Source of the DNA: Planoprotostelium fungivorum
Lineage: Eukaryota > Evosea > Variosea > Cavosteliida > Cavosteliaceae
Assembly: GCA_003024175.1 (NCBI GenBank)
Contig: MDYQ01000141.1
Span: 1 to 64,000 of the forward strand
Length of the DNA stretch: 64,000 nucleotides
Direction of reading: 5' to 3'
In this document: positions 11,823 through 23,879 of the stretch, in pieces
Layout: every line of letters begins with the position of its first letter
Position numbering within the stretch: position 1 is the stretch's first letter
Position numbers and translations under genes: made by a program
The notes under the pieces: model-generated
The model's database searches: none
The model's input: the letters and a program-made list of their open reading frames with translations, nothing else
Told to the model about the DNA's origin: nothing

Positions 11823-13508
11823 TCAGATGAGCCCTTGTAACTTGAGGAATTTTTCTACTTTCTCTTCTAACCATTCCTTGTGTCGTAACGATTCCAACCA
11901 TTCTCTCGGTAGCTGTTTGTATCCCAGCTTGGCTCCCAGCAACTTGCAGAGTCAGTCATCATCCTCTCTCTTCAAATGTAATCTCACCGCTCCAGCTACG
12001 GCACCATTCGTATCTGCATCACCACCTGTCTCATGTCAACATCATCACATCATCATCATCTGGATCGCGATTATCATCGTGAATCACCTTCTCTGACGAG
12101 TAGATCGATCGTGTCTTTGAAAGAGCGAGTGGATCTGAGAGCCCACAGACCAGAGCCAAAGCACTTCAAGGTGTACCCGATCGATTTTTGATCGTCCAAT
12201 TGCAAGTTGTAGAGAGTCTGAACGTCATTGTCTTTCACCATGAAAGCTGTGAGTCTCCATCAGATGATGAGGTGATGATAAAGACATCGATGGCGATCAG
12301 AAGAGATGATCGTGGCGCGATGATGCAGTGGATGACGATCACTCACAGTCGATGATCTCGAGCATCTCATCATCGAACGGTGACGTTCTCGTCAGCCATC
12401 CACCCAGAACGAACTGTAACATTCCCTTCTTCTCCACAGCTTCGTGACCTTTGCGAATTCCCTCTTCAATCGTCTCGTTCAACTCTTTATCCTCTAAAGC
12501 GAACGGAACTGCCTCATGATGATCTGAAGAGGATGAGAGAGGGGAAGAGAGGTGACAGACACACCCTTCCTCTTCTTTAAGATGGTCGCGATGATATGAC
12601 ACATGGCGACGGTGTTGTGGATGCATCGCGGATCGGCATGAGTCACTCGGCACATGTCCGAAGAGTTCTTTGCAACTTGATCAATGTCTTCAAAACGGTG
12701 GCAAGCCACGATGGAGGTCCGCATGACAGAACCTGTGTCGGACGATCAGATGATGTTACCGTCAAGGGTGAATGCATATGAGATGATTGGTGTGAGACGA
12801 ACGGTGTGTGATGATGGGAATGACAGGACAGGAGGTGATTCGACATCAAAGATGAGATCTCACCATTGGGTGCGAGATCTCTTCCCATGTCGATCCATTT
12901 CTTAAGAGCAGCTCCGTGTGGGTCAGTCGTAAAGGTGGGCTGAGATACAACGGTACCAACAGTCATACCCAATCCCATACCTGTCGTCTCGTTCATCTCA
13001 TTGGACGAGATGAGCGTTAGACGTACCTGCGTGGTCTCCTAACTCTGGAAAACCGTTTTGCACCCAAGATCTCAGCTTGACGGCTGTGATACGATCAGTC
13101 ATAGAGGACGACATCTTCAGACAAATACCGAAATCGGTTGGTTGAACAGTTCCAAGTGTATCGACGAGACTGTCCATCAGTAAAATCATTTGATCTGTGT
13201 CATCTGTCCAATCTCCTTCCGCCTTTTAGATGATCAGAGGACTTTTGAAGATGATCACATCACCCAACGCTGGTTGTGTCTATTCCTGACAAACTTTGGA
13301 AATGGAATGGGATCTTTACCGTAATGATGTTCTATCTCTTTCTTGAATAAAAACTCACAAGCTGCATCTTCTATCAGATCCACCGGTGGATACGTCCACA
13401 CTCACACAGGCCGACTGCATCTCCCAAAGCTTGTCCATATATGCATCCGAGGATACCATCGTATACGGGATCTTTCAATCTCTCTTCACTGAATAGGTTG
13501 CTGCTCAT
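11823..13508 (-). CDS. ADP-ribosylglycohydrolase (DraG/ARH family)
   Basis: It probably removes ADP-ribose from proteins or related substrates using a binuclear Mg site. The start (MSSNLFSEERL at 13508) leads into YDGILGCIYGQALGDAVGL, the family's N-terminal glycine-rich motif. Next come a metal-binding DWTDDTDQMILLMDSLVDT block (about 13190-13140), NETTGMGLGMTVG (about 12990), CRVTHADPRC (about 12650, the conserved HxDPR), and GGDADTNGAVAGA (about 12010), which provides the last metal-binding aspartates. The C-terminal exon ends in EKFLKLQGLI at 11823. All key acidic motifs are visible. Introns are short. A cytosolic location is inferred, as no targeting signal is visible. It could be ARH1- or ARH3-like; the sequence alone does not decide this. 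Confidence 0.85.
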
Positions 13509-13695
13509 GCTGGTTGATGTGTTATATTGGTGTTTTGATGTGTGGGGTGTCCGTTCACAGAACCACGATTCAGCAAACTGCCAGTATCCGATGGCGAGGG
13601 GAATTGCGATAGAGTCTATTGATTCAACATCAGGCAGCGGGAAACATCAATCGATCGTAACACTGCATGAAACAACCCAAGTTTTATCCATGTAG

Positions 13696-14254
13696 TTAAG
13701 AAGATGGATCCCAGGTGTAAGGGAGAGAGTTCCTGTTGAAGTACTCGGTCACTTCCTTGATGGTCGTCGCTCCATTCTTGTATGAAAAGATGAGATTCTC
13801 CCATCCCGAGTTGGTGAACAGACGACCGTTATCTTTCACGACGGAATAGACATACTCTACGAGGGCGTGGTAGTGTTGTCCAGATTTGGTGATTCGCATG
13901 TGTCCATCCTGTCTGAACTGTTGAACTCCCTTGGCCGATTGAGCACCCTCACAGAACTTGATCAGGCCGGAAATGCCTCGAACACCTTCAGGAACCTGCT
14001 GTCTTTCAACCAATGTGTGGGAATGGACGAGATCGATCTCACATTCGGATGATAGAAGACTGCATCTTTCTCGAATAGTGAAGCCCTGACGATATCAGCT
14101 CGATCAATGTCAGATCTTCTCACCAGCTTGTACAGGGGAGTTCAAACAGTTGAAAGAATGTGGTGGTGGTGTTGGATATGGAAGAGATGGCAGGATCTTC
14201 TTGGGCGCCAACTAAGGCTACGGTTAGAAGGGCGAGTAAGAGGACAGATCGCAT
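13696..14254 (-). CDS. Small secreted protein, possibly NTF2/SnoaL-like
   Basis: The start at 14254 gives a signal peptide (MRSVLLLALLTVALVGAQ). Three exons join in frame. ELPCTSW joins ASLFEKDAVFYHPN, which joins QVPEGVRGISGLIKFCEG, giving about 150 residues in total. The pattern of a helix, FEKDAVFYHPN, then G-x-x-G-I plus a strand-rich half (MRITKSGQHYHALVEYVYSV) resembles the NTF2/SnoaL-like fold, whose members include lumenal enzymes and binding proteins. No catalytic dyad can be assigned with confidence. The gene is minus strand, upstream of the ADP-ribosylglycohydrolase and divergent from the R3H phosphatase. Confidence 0.65.
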
Positions 14255-14632
14255 GTTGCTTCGGCGTTGGATTGAATTTATAACTGTGTCGCTTGTCCCA
14301 ACTTTTGGACATCAGCGTGACACCTCGCGAGCGATGGCGAATCACCAGCACGATGACGCCATCACGGCACGGGATCTATACTGCACCGCAATCGCCTGTA
14401 CGGTGATCTTCGGGAGACAGGCTATCTGAAGAAAAGATAACATTAAAAATCAGTTTGAACAGATGGAGTTAGCAATAAGTTCACACTGTATACTTGCCTG
14501 AGATGAGAAAGCACGAGCTTTCTTCTGATGTTGTGTGAAACAATTCCAAGACATTTCTTCCCTCGCATCTTTCGTTAGCCGAAGGCGGGACACCATTTCC
14601 TGAATGAGATAGCAACCGATGGACCTTCAAAA
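14255..14632. promoter_or_regulatory. Divergent intergenic region
   Basis: 378 bp separate the minus-strand secreted protein (start 14254) from the plus-strand R3H phosphatase (start 14633). No ORF or repeat of note is seen. It presumably carries both promoters. Confidence 0.35.
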
Positions 14633-16121
14633 ATGACCGACAAAGAAGAGGATCAACAGATACAGATCACGACACCGCAAGGTAAGATCTCCCATACATG
14701 GGACGATGGTCATCTCTTTCAGGTGCGACGACGATTGCCTGGAGAGAGGTGCATTCGTTGATCGAAAGTATACGTCAGAGAGATCCAGAGGAATCAGACT
14801 CACAGATCATCTTTCATTCACTTGATCCGAAACAGAGGAGCACCGTCCATAAGGTAGGCGAAGTTTCGTCTCTGTTTTTGAATCATCCACGAGCACAATT
14901 GATGGACATCTATTATGTCATCGCCTTCATACACATCTTAACACAGTACACAGTGGGCGGAACAAGCAGGATTAGAACACGAGAGTCAAGGAGAAGGAGA
15001 ACAACGAGTCTTGATGGTATCGAAGAAGAGCAGAGCTGGGCATCGAGAGAAGCCAAAGAGGAACAAATACGGTTCCCTTCCATCGGGCATGTCAGAGATC
15101 ATCCCAGGTACATCATCCCCTTCAGCCGTTTCGATGACATGACTTAGGTTTCCTCTATCTCGGTAGTTGTCGAGATGCAAGAGATCGACAGGTGATGTTC
15201 CATCGTGCATCCGTCACTGATGGCAACGAAAGGCCCTGGCTTCATCTGATGTCAAGTTCATTGTCAATTGTGCATTAGAGTGGATGCATGAGACAGAAGG
15301 AATACAGATCCACAGGATGGACTGGGAGGACACGACCAGCCAAGTCATCACAGAGAGCATACAATTGGGCTTATCCTTCCTAGGTGTGTCTCATCATGGA
15401 GAAATATTAATATCCATTTTTTCATTTGAATGAGAAGACGTGACTGTGTTATAGATCAAGTGAGAGCGGATGGTGGTAAAGTCCTAGTCCACTGCATGGT
15501 TGGAAAGAGTAGAAGTGCCTCGCTCGTCGTCGCTTACCTCATGCACCGCGAGAACATGTCGTTACGACAGGCCCTCGACCACACGAAGAATTGTCGCGAC
15601 ATCATACGTCCCAATCAGGGGTGATGTCATCTACAACGTTGTAGACGCTCATTTTATTCAGATTTTTGAGACAACTGTTGGGCATGGAGCTCGAACTTCT
15701 GAAGCAACCGAGCTTGACATTAGAAGAATACGCTATTTTATTTCCTGGTGTAGACCAGACAGGAGGAGCCCGCAAGAGGAGGGAAGAGGCGGATAAGAAA
15801 CGAGAGGAGGCAGCGGCTGCCTTCTGCGAGGCACATGTGACGGTGGACAAGTTGGATTACATCTTCTACAATGTCTTTGGGGTGAGCTCAGCATGGAAGA
15901 CGGTGATGTTGATGATGATGTGATGACGGTGATGGTAGGAGGAAGAGAAGCTGGACGTGAAGGACGTCGGTCGATTCATCGTGGCGGTGAAGGGAGAGTT
16001 CAACAAGGACGGGTCGTGGAAGAATGCATTAGCAGCGGCAGAGATGAACTTATCAGATATTGGAACACCTGTATCGATTCTCAGCAAGACATTCTTTGTC
16101 AATAAAATAGGGAGGGGTTGA
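14633..16121 (+). CDS. R3H domain-dual-specificity phosphatase fusion
   Basis: Residues about 20-100 form an R3H single-strand nucleic-acid-binding domain: RSTVHKWAEQAGLEHESQG (an R followed three residues later by H, spliced across 14854-14953), followed by EGEQRVLMVSKK. A basic linker (KSRAGHREKPKRNK) follows. The phosphatase domain begins GFLYLGSCRDA (about 15149), passes through VKFIVNCALEW and reaches the catalytic loop VLVHCMVGKSRSAS (15482-15520), a complete HCX5R with nucleophilic Cys and Arg. It ends with RDIIRPNQGFLRQL. A charged helical tail (RKRREEADKKREEAAAAF) and an unrecognised C-terminal region follow, ending FVNKIGRG. The family dephosphorylates phospho-Tyr, phospho-Ser/Thr or sometimes RNA 5' ends, so the R3H module could aim it at an RNP (inference). 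An AATAAA at 16101-16106 lies inside the last codons. Confidence 0.82.
15622..15661 (+). other. Intron with 16-bp perfect palindrome
   Basis: This short intron of the R3H phosphatase (gtgatg...ttcag) contains TCTACAACGTTGTAGA at 15631-15646, a perfect palindrome built from two head-to-head copies of the CGTTGTAG word that recurs in other introns of the window. Confidence 0.6.
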
Positions 16122-16285
16122 ACTGATCGCGTCTGGATTTTGATGAGAAATGCTGTAAAAATCGAATTGATTTTATTGTTGTGGTGCCGTTGTTTGTTGC
16201 CAATCCCAACGTCTCACGATCATACGATCATTCGGCTGTCGATCGTTTCAACTACCGTCTATAACACTTTCAACACCCTCTAAAC

Positions 16286-19200
16286 ATGGGTGTTCCTCAA
16301 TTATTCAGATACCTAGCCCAACGATACCCTCTGATCATTCAGGATGCAAATGCGGTCACAAGACCCTCTTTCGGTGAAGGATGTCTTTATCATCTCTTCT
16401 CACCTCAGGATAGACAACTTCTATGTCGATTTCAACGGAGTGATACATAACTGCACCCATGCCAACAGGGACCTGTCTGGCGATGATGCATCCACTTTGG
16501 AATCGAAATCACAGAAGGAGGTGATCTAGATCGTCCAACCATCGCCAACTGACCCACACAGATCATGTTCGCCATCTTCAAGGCCGTTGAGGATTTATTC
16601 GACGTAGTAGAGCCTCAGAAGCTCTTATTCCTCGCCATCGACGGTATCTCTATCCCCATTTATCATCCAAATCTGACCCATCACAGGTGTCGCTCCACGT
16701 GCCAAGATGAACCAACAACGTCAGAGGAGATACAAATCCGCTCTCGACCGTCAGAAGGCCGTAGAGCACCATTCACAGAACCCCGACGCCGCCTCGAAGG
16801 TGGAAGAGATGTTCGATTCCAACTGCATCTCTCCCGGAACAGAATTTATGGCCGAGCTCACTTCTCAGCTGAAATCTTTCATCCAGAACAAGGTGAGAGG
16901 ATTTCACCATCACGATGGAGAATGTGATGGACTCATGTTCTACAGATCAACAACGACCGAAGATGGAGAAACATCAGAGTCATCTTGTCTGGTTCAGAGG
17001 TACCAGGAGAGGGAGAGCACAAGATCTCCGAATTCATCCGCAGCTTGAAGAGTCAGGCGAAATACGATCCTTATACCACGTGAGTCCACCTAAAACTCCA
17101 CCTCCATCATGATGGACACATCGCATGATCACACGTGTCGGACGTGAAGCTGATGAGTGATGTAGACACTGTCTCTATGGCCTCGATGCCGATCTCATCG
17201 GCTTGGGTTTGGCTTCACACGAGCCTTACTTCACTCTTTTGAGAGAGAAGGTGAAGATCACACATCACTCATTTCAATTTCTATTCTTGGTCTATCTTGA
17301 ACAAATTTGAAAATGGACTGATGATCACACAAAGATCACATGATCAACCCATCACATGAATAATCCATCACATCACCAACCCATCACATGACAATCGATT
17401 AAGTTGAAATGTGAAATGAAAATTGCAGGTCATCTTCAGATCGAAGAAAGCGAGGGAGGAAGAGAAGGCTCTGGCCAAGCAAGGTGTCTTGTTCCAACAG
17501 ACCGATGCCTACAACTTTGTCTCCATCAACGTTCTGAGGGAATACTTAGACATGGAATTCAGAAGTCACGTGACCAACTTCAAGGTGAAGAGACGTCCGA
17601 TTTTATTTCATTTTATTCTTTTTTCATCTCGATTTCCCTTTGTGAAGATAAGAGAGCTGAAGATGACAGTTTAACCTGGAGAGAGTCATCGATGACTTTG
17701 TCTTCTTGTGTTTCTTAGTTGGCAACGACTTTTTACCCTGCCTCCCCTTCTTAGAGATCGACGAGAACGGCATCGACACTGTATTGGCCGCTTACAAGGT
17801 GACTCTCACCTTCACATTGTCACTCTCCATCCTTCTTTGTTCTCTTCTCTTTGTACAATCGTTGCGTGAAACATCCATCACATAAAAAATTTCAAGATTT
17901 CGAAAAGACCAAATCTCGAAAAAAAATTCTCTCCTTTCAACTGAAATCGACATTATGATCGTCATCGAAATCACAACACGTGACATCGTTCGTGATGGAT
18001 ACACTCTTCTCTTCACTCTCTCCACTCTTCCACTGAAATGTCTCTCATTGATCCTCCATCAGTCGTTTGTATCCAAGGGAGAGACGGGCTGGAACAACTA
18101 CCTCGTCAACGCTTACGAGGGTAAGGTCCAATTCAAACAATTTTGGGACTTGTTGTCCTCCCTGTCCACCTCCGAGTCCACCGCCATCTTCCAGAGAGTC
18201 GAAGGTGGGTCCCAAATCCGTCCGTCCGTTGAGATTGGGACAGCGGTGAAGAAGCAGAACGAGACGAAGGTGGAGGGACAGAAGGCCACCGAGGTGAAAG
18301 AAGGTGCTGAGAAGTCACTCAAAGACATGCTGGGTCTGTCTTCAGACAATGCTGTCACACCCACACTCGATCTGGAGTCCCTGCAGGGTGTAGCCAAGTG
18401 AGTTCTGTTTCACATTTTCTCTTTCACATCTGTCTTTTGTTTTATTTGTCTGTTTTATCTTCGTTTATACATCGTGTTATCCCTGTTCATAAGACATGTT
18501 CATCTCTGTCGAAGCGTTTCACCTTCGTTTGTGTTTAACATATCATCTTTCTTTCACAATGCATACACACTCTTATCTTTCCATGTGAAAAATATCAATT
18601 CTTCATAAATAATATAGATCTCTTCTTATCTTCCATCTTTCCTCACGGTTACAAACAGATACAAGAGAGACTACTACGTCGGCAATCGAGTCTTAGAGGC
18701 AGCCGAAGAGAAGGAGGAGACGCCCAAGGATGATCCCACCCTCCGTGACGTGGCACAGAAGTACATGGAGGGTCTGATCTGGACCCTCAACTATTACTAC
18801 CAGGGTCACCTGTCTTGGTCTTGGTACTACCCTTACTTCTCTGCTCCCTTCGTTCAAGATGTAGTTCACCAACTGAAGAGCGCAGCTCAAGGTGACGAAA
18901 TGTTTTCTCTTCGTTTTCATTTTGTGATACATCGTTCATCTACAATCGTGTAGACGACCTCGATATATAATAAGAATGAAATATAATATGAGAATAAGAG
19001 ATATATAATAAGAGACGATGAAACATATCTTCTCATCTTCATCATTGAAACATACATGATGTCGACAAAGACAATTTCACCTTTTACAATTTCTGACGCA
19101 AAGACAGAGGAGAGTGGTCTCTCCCTCTCTTTCAACATGTCCAAGCCCCTCTCTCCCCTCACTCAGCTCTTGTGCATCCTCCCCCCTCTATCTCACAAGC

Positions 19201-22200
19201 TCTTACCCTCCAGCTACGCTTCTCTGCTGACTGAAGAGTCTTCACCTCTCGCCGCGGCCTTTCCAAAGACGCACGATTGGATCAGGGACGCCAAGGGAAG
19301 GGAGTGGAGAGACGTCGCAGTCATTCCTTTCATCGATGAGAACTTGGTGGAGAAGGTGACTCGTTGTAGACCGTCGAATCTCACGTGATCTGACGCGCGA
19401 CAGACTCTAAGTGAGAAGAAGGCCGAGTTGAACGAGGAAGAGAAGAAGAGGAACGGATTTGGGACTCCCACACTCTTCGCATACGACGCGAACGAGAAGG
19501 GAGAGAAGGTCCCAAATCCGTTCTTGGGTGAGGAGACGACCATCAACCGCTGCAAGGTCTCCAACTTTGTCCTGCCGCCATACCAGAATCGTGCCGCCAT
19601 GATCAAAGACATCGAGGCGATCGTTCAAGCTGAGTCTGCCAAGCAGCAGCAACAGCAGCAGCAGCAGGTGAGAAGACGTTTTATACTCTCTTGGGTGAAG
19701 ATTGAGCGTTGTAGACGAGCAACACGAAGGCCAAGGTGGAGGAAGAAGAGGACGATGACTTTGAAGAGACAAGTTCTGCGAGGAAGAAGAGAGGAAACAA
19801 GAGGGCCGCTCAGGCCAAGAAGGCTCCCGCCCCCGCAGGTGATTCGAATTTCAAATTCCAACCGTTAACGACCGAACAGCCCCGGCTCCCGCCCCCGTCG
19901 TTCCCGCATCTACAACGAGCGAGGTCCCACCTGCCGCGTCCGGAAAATCGGAAAATTTCCTTCCCGCACCCCACCCTCTGTGGAAAGAGCTAGAGGGTGT
20001 CAACAACTTCCCTTACGTCAAATCTCTAAAGTTCTCTTCTAAATTGGAGAAGGTGATATGGTCAGAGGGAGAGAATTGACTGGTTGTAGATCGGGGTCAA
20101 AGTCGTCGGTGGTGGTGCCAGCAGACACCAGACTATGGTGGTACAGCCAGAGTCGTTCAACGGTGACGCACTACAACTTGCCAACAAGTGGATCGGTGAG
20201 GCCATCGAATTTCCCTCGTTCAAAGTTTCAAGCATGATGACTGTGATATTTCATCTGAACTAGTTTCATATGTGGTTCATGTGATACGTCTTTCTTATCT
20301 TGACATCTATATAAATCATAACATCTACACGCGTCATCACAATACAGTATGAACGGTATGTGTGACAAACACATCACATCGTATCGAAGAGAATTGATCG
20401 ACCACGATGCACGTTGACTCATTCTGTACAGACCACAACCTCTTTGCCGAATGGCCCTACCTGGTTGAAGCCCAAGTCCTAGAGGTCCACACCCCCACCC
20501 TCCGTTACTACAGAAACCAGGTCATTCCTCCATCTACAACTCTCCCTGACCTTCCCACAGAAGGGCAAGCTCATGCAAGAGCCCATGATTTCCCAGCAGT
20601 TCACCGCGAAGGAAACTGAAGTCCGCTCTTCCCTGTCAGACTACAACGGGGTCAGATTGTCTGCCCCTTCCAACTGCCTCGTTCTCCTTCGCCTCTTCTC
20701 TGGAATGTCTGTGAGAAATGGTTCCCGCACGAGGAGATATGCAGAAGAGAAGTTGTACCCCGCGGAGGTCCTGCCCCTCGACTCGTTCATGGTGAACAAG
20801 ATCGCGCAGCAGCACGACCGCATCAAGAGGTGAGTGAATGATCACATCTACATCGATGTAGAGAACAGACGATTTCGATCTTGTAAAAAAGGAAATTTAT
20901 TCTATTTTATTTTGGAGTGGGGATTGAAAGGAGGGCAGGTACGCCGTCTTCACTTCGATTCCAAACGAGAAGATTCTACCAGTAGGAAGCAAAGTCTTTT
21001 ACATCGGTGCCCAGTCGGGTGCTCACGGTGCTTACGGTACCGTCACCGCTTCTTCCTCGAAGGGTTTCGACCTCGAAGTGAGTTTTCACTTTTCCCGCCA
21101 CAATTCGTCCCCGATGCCGTTCCCGCCAAAATTTGACCCGTACAGTTGGAGGTATCCACCCTCGTGGGTAACTTTGGCACGCAAGTGGTCGGCACCGTTG
21201 GAAAGGAAAAGTGGAGCAGCAACCAAGAGGCATCACAGGCCCTCGGTATTTCACCATTGACTCTATCGAGGATAACAGGATCGATCACATTCAGAGGAAG
21301 TGAGAACGGTGTAGCCACCGAATTGGACCTCGGTTTGGGTGGGTTATCGTTCGTTTCGTTACGTCTCATTACGTCTCATCATTTTGATCGTCACTACCAC
21401 CTCTTTGACCTCGAAATTTCATCGAAATTTACAAGTTTATTTCTATGAAATTTCTCACTTCAGAATAGGTATCAAGTATGCCAGGAAGGACCTGCTCGTG
21501 TTGGGTTACGCCAGGAGATCTTACATCAAGGGAAGGAATCCCAACGACGTGAGTGCATCTACACTGTTGTAGATCGACTCATTGGCTCGTTGTAGAATCC
21601 CCGTGCCATCTGGGAATATTCCGAGAAGACGATGAATATTCTCAGAGATTGGAAGGAAAAATTCCCAGAATTTTTTACCAACGTCAACAAGGACCCTTCC
21701 CTCGACGCATTCGACCCCGCCGTAGTTTTCCCCGAAAAATCCGCAGAAAGGTCGGTGAAATTTCATCCATCTACAACGCGCCCATTCCATTCATTTGAGA
21801 CGTTTCATCTGAATGGAACAGGGTGAAGGAGATGTCGCAGTGGTTGAGTGAGAACCCGGCTCTGTCTCAGCCTCTCGTTCCCTGTGATTCTTCTGCATTG
21901 TCAAAGGATCTGGTGAAGATGGTGGAAGCCAAGGCCGTAGAGCACGTCGACAACATCAGCAAGGCGAGAAATCCATACAAGGTGAGATGTCTATATGATC
22001 ATCGTCGATGATGATCGCGATCATCATCACAACATCATCAAGATCACATTCTCATCACATGATCGACATCACAATCACGATCAACATCATCACCACAACA
22101 CGATCATTGACATCACGATCATCATCATCACCCCACATCTTCAAGAGTATACTCACACGACATCCACAGAAGATCGTCTTGAAGAACGTAGAGTCGAGCG

Positions 22201-22702
22201 AGATCTTGAACCCCCACTATGCTGATGAGAGCTGGACTGCAGGCCACGGTAAGAAATTCGAGCTTGGAGACAGAGTGGTCTACATCAGGGACACGGGTGC
22301 CGTTCCGGTCAACTACCAGGGAACGGTAGTTGGTATCAACCGCAGCAGCTGCGAGGTGATGACATCATCATGATATCATAGTCACGTATCACGATATCAA
22401 TAGTACGAAGTATCATGTCATGGTTACGTACCATGATATCATAATTACGCATCATGATATCAATAGTACGTAGTATGACGTCATCACTTACATTAGCCCA
22501 GGTCGTATTCGATCGCGAGTTTTTGGCGGGAACCAAGTTGCAGGGAAGAGTGGATGGCCTCAGGGGAGCCTCTGTGGACGTCAGCTGCCTCTTAAACTTG
22601 ACTCATGCCGACATGGTGTTCGTCACAAAGGAACAGAAGGTGGAGAAGAAGACCACGAAGACGGTGTCAAAGAACTTGTGGGATGTCCTGGGTGACGAAT
22701 AG
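16286..22702 (+). CDS. XRN1: 5'-3' exoribonuclease XRN1
   Basis: XRN1 degrades decapped, 5'-monophosphate RNA in the cytoplasm. The start [15 protein letters not shown] at 16286 is the conserved N-terminus. All catalytic acidic motifs are visible in order: [63 protein letters not shown] and [16 protein letters not shown]. The second conserved region has [19 protein letters not shown] and [10 protein letters not shown] (about 18765-18850). The long C-terminal part includes an SH3/KOW-like block ([20 protein letters not shown], about 22270-22330) and ends [19 protein letters not shown] before the stop at 22702. The long C-terminal arm and the absence of a zinc knuckle favour XRN1 over nuclear XRN2/RAT1. 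A CAG run encodes a short polyQ at about 19642-19668. Many short introns are present, several ending or containing gttgtag. Confidence 0.92.
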
Positions 22703-22734
22703 ATCTTCTGAGTTGTCCTTCAGAGGCTCTGATG

Positions 22735-23080
22735 TCATTCCATCATCTTGACGATGATGTGATGCGTTTGTTCGTGATGCATTTTATTGAACGCATCGTC
22801 TTCATGATCGCTGCGCTGAAGGAGTTGGACCATCCTGAGAGTTTCTTCCGCGCTGGGCAGCCCGGCGGCACCGCTGACGCTCATGTGTCGCACGACGCCG
22901 TCTTTGCTGATGATGAATGTCCCTGTGTTCTTGGTGAGGTCTTTGGAATATCATGAGATGATGTGCAGCTGTATGCGATGCTTTCTTGATCCTGGTAGAC
23001 ATTGTATTCTCTGGAGATCTTGTGTCGTGTCTGCGATAAGAGGAAGATTGACCTCTCCCCCGCGGCGGGAAAGGGCACGT
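22735..23080 (-). pseudogene. Decayed 2-Cys peroxiredoxin, C-terminal part
   Basis: On the minus strand, EVNLPLIADTT (about 23055) is followed in another frame by HKISREYNVYQ. Then, after an apparent intron, come DLTKNTGTFIISKDGVVRHM and a block with SAEETLRMVQLLQ. This order is the second half of a typical 2-Cys peroxiredoxin (PLIADxTxxISRxYxV, then FIIDxxGxxR, then ETLRLVQ). The frame changes between ADTT and HKIS with no splice site between them. The N-terminal half with the peroxidatic Cys motif (FTFVCPTE) was not found upstream. I read it as a truncated, frameshifted remnant. A divergent but working gene with an unusual intron cannot be fully excluded. Confidence 0.5.
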
Positions 23081-23378
23081 TACATCCACAGCAATGTTCA
23101 GCAACACATTGTGCGGCTTTTTCCAACACACGGTATGAAGTATGCAATGGACATCACCCGAAGCCGGTGGTGTGGGAGAGGTCAATCTTCGATGACAAGA
23201 GAATTCCAGTTTACAACCCCGGGTAAAATGGAGGACGATTGTCGTGCCGGGGTGACGGTGAATCATCGAATTGTGGGTCACCGTCACGTGATGGTGGATC
23301 CTGCAAAAGAGTGAGTGTTCGAATGATAATCACTTGGGCAGGAAGACTAGGACGATCGTAAAACCATCAAGGGGAATA

Positions 23379-23573
23379 TATTTTATGATGAGTGAAACTA
23401 TATCTGCCTCTATCGATTACAAAACGCTCGATGATTTTTCTGCCTCATCATCTCCAAGGATTCGGATGACCCAACATTTTCTATCATGGAAATTGACACA
23501 GAACTTGGAGTGGTTTTGCAAAATTATGAGGGAACTCGCAGCAGTGGTCAAGGCAGTTTCGTCCTATAGTTAA
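23379..23573 (+). pseudogene. 5' fragment of the unknown family (MSETISASIDY block)
   Basis: The segment encodes MSETISASIDYKTLDDF and aligns with the minus-strand block at about 2340-2200. In the paralogue at 880-2401 this block runs straight on into the CPNLSHDQQ block. Here the two are about 1.6 kb apart, with the piggyBac-like element between them. The fragment therefore appears to be the displaced 5' part of the gene at 25112-27308. It ends at a stop near 23573. Confidence 0.5.
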
Positions 23574-23675
23574 TTTGATGCCACGTGCAAAAATCCGGGA
23601 AATCACGCAGAACCCGACTTTATGAGAGAGATTTCGCTCGCCATCTTGGACCCAAGAGAGAGCAGATGACCTGAC

Positions 23676-23733
23676 GGCACAATAAATTGAACCCCTGGCA
23701 GGGCTATTTTTTTGGTCCTGGCAGAGAGAGCTC
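23676..23733 (+). repeat. Direct repeat copy A (transposon-end-like)
   Basis: About 55 bp (cacaataaattgaacccctggcag..., then ggctatttttttggtcctggcag) match 25000-25055 with a few changes and in the same orientation. Within each copy the word CTGGCAG occurs twice around a T-run. Copy B forms the upstream end of the piggyBac-like element, so copy A looks like the end of a second, otherwise lost, element copy. Confidence 0.6.
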
Positions 23734-23879
23734 TCTCTCAAAAGGTGTCGTCGGCGTGTCGGGCGTCATGACGAATAAGTCTCGTGAGGCTGTCTCTTCT
23801 GACGTTGTCATATTTCGACGCGTCGGCTGAGGAAAAATCTATCAAATCGTCAAATTGAATTTTCTTCGAATTTTCACAT

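Noticed and set aside
22802-23287. 161-codon Arg/His-rich minus-strand ORF
   Set aside because: It is a shadow frame over the decayed peroxiredoxin. The peroxiredoxin motifs lie in the other minus frames.
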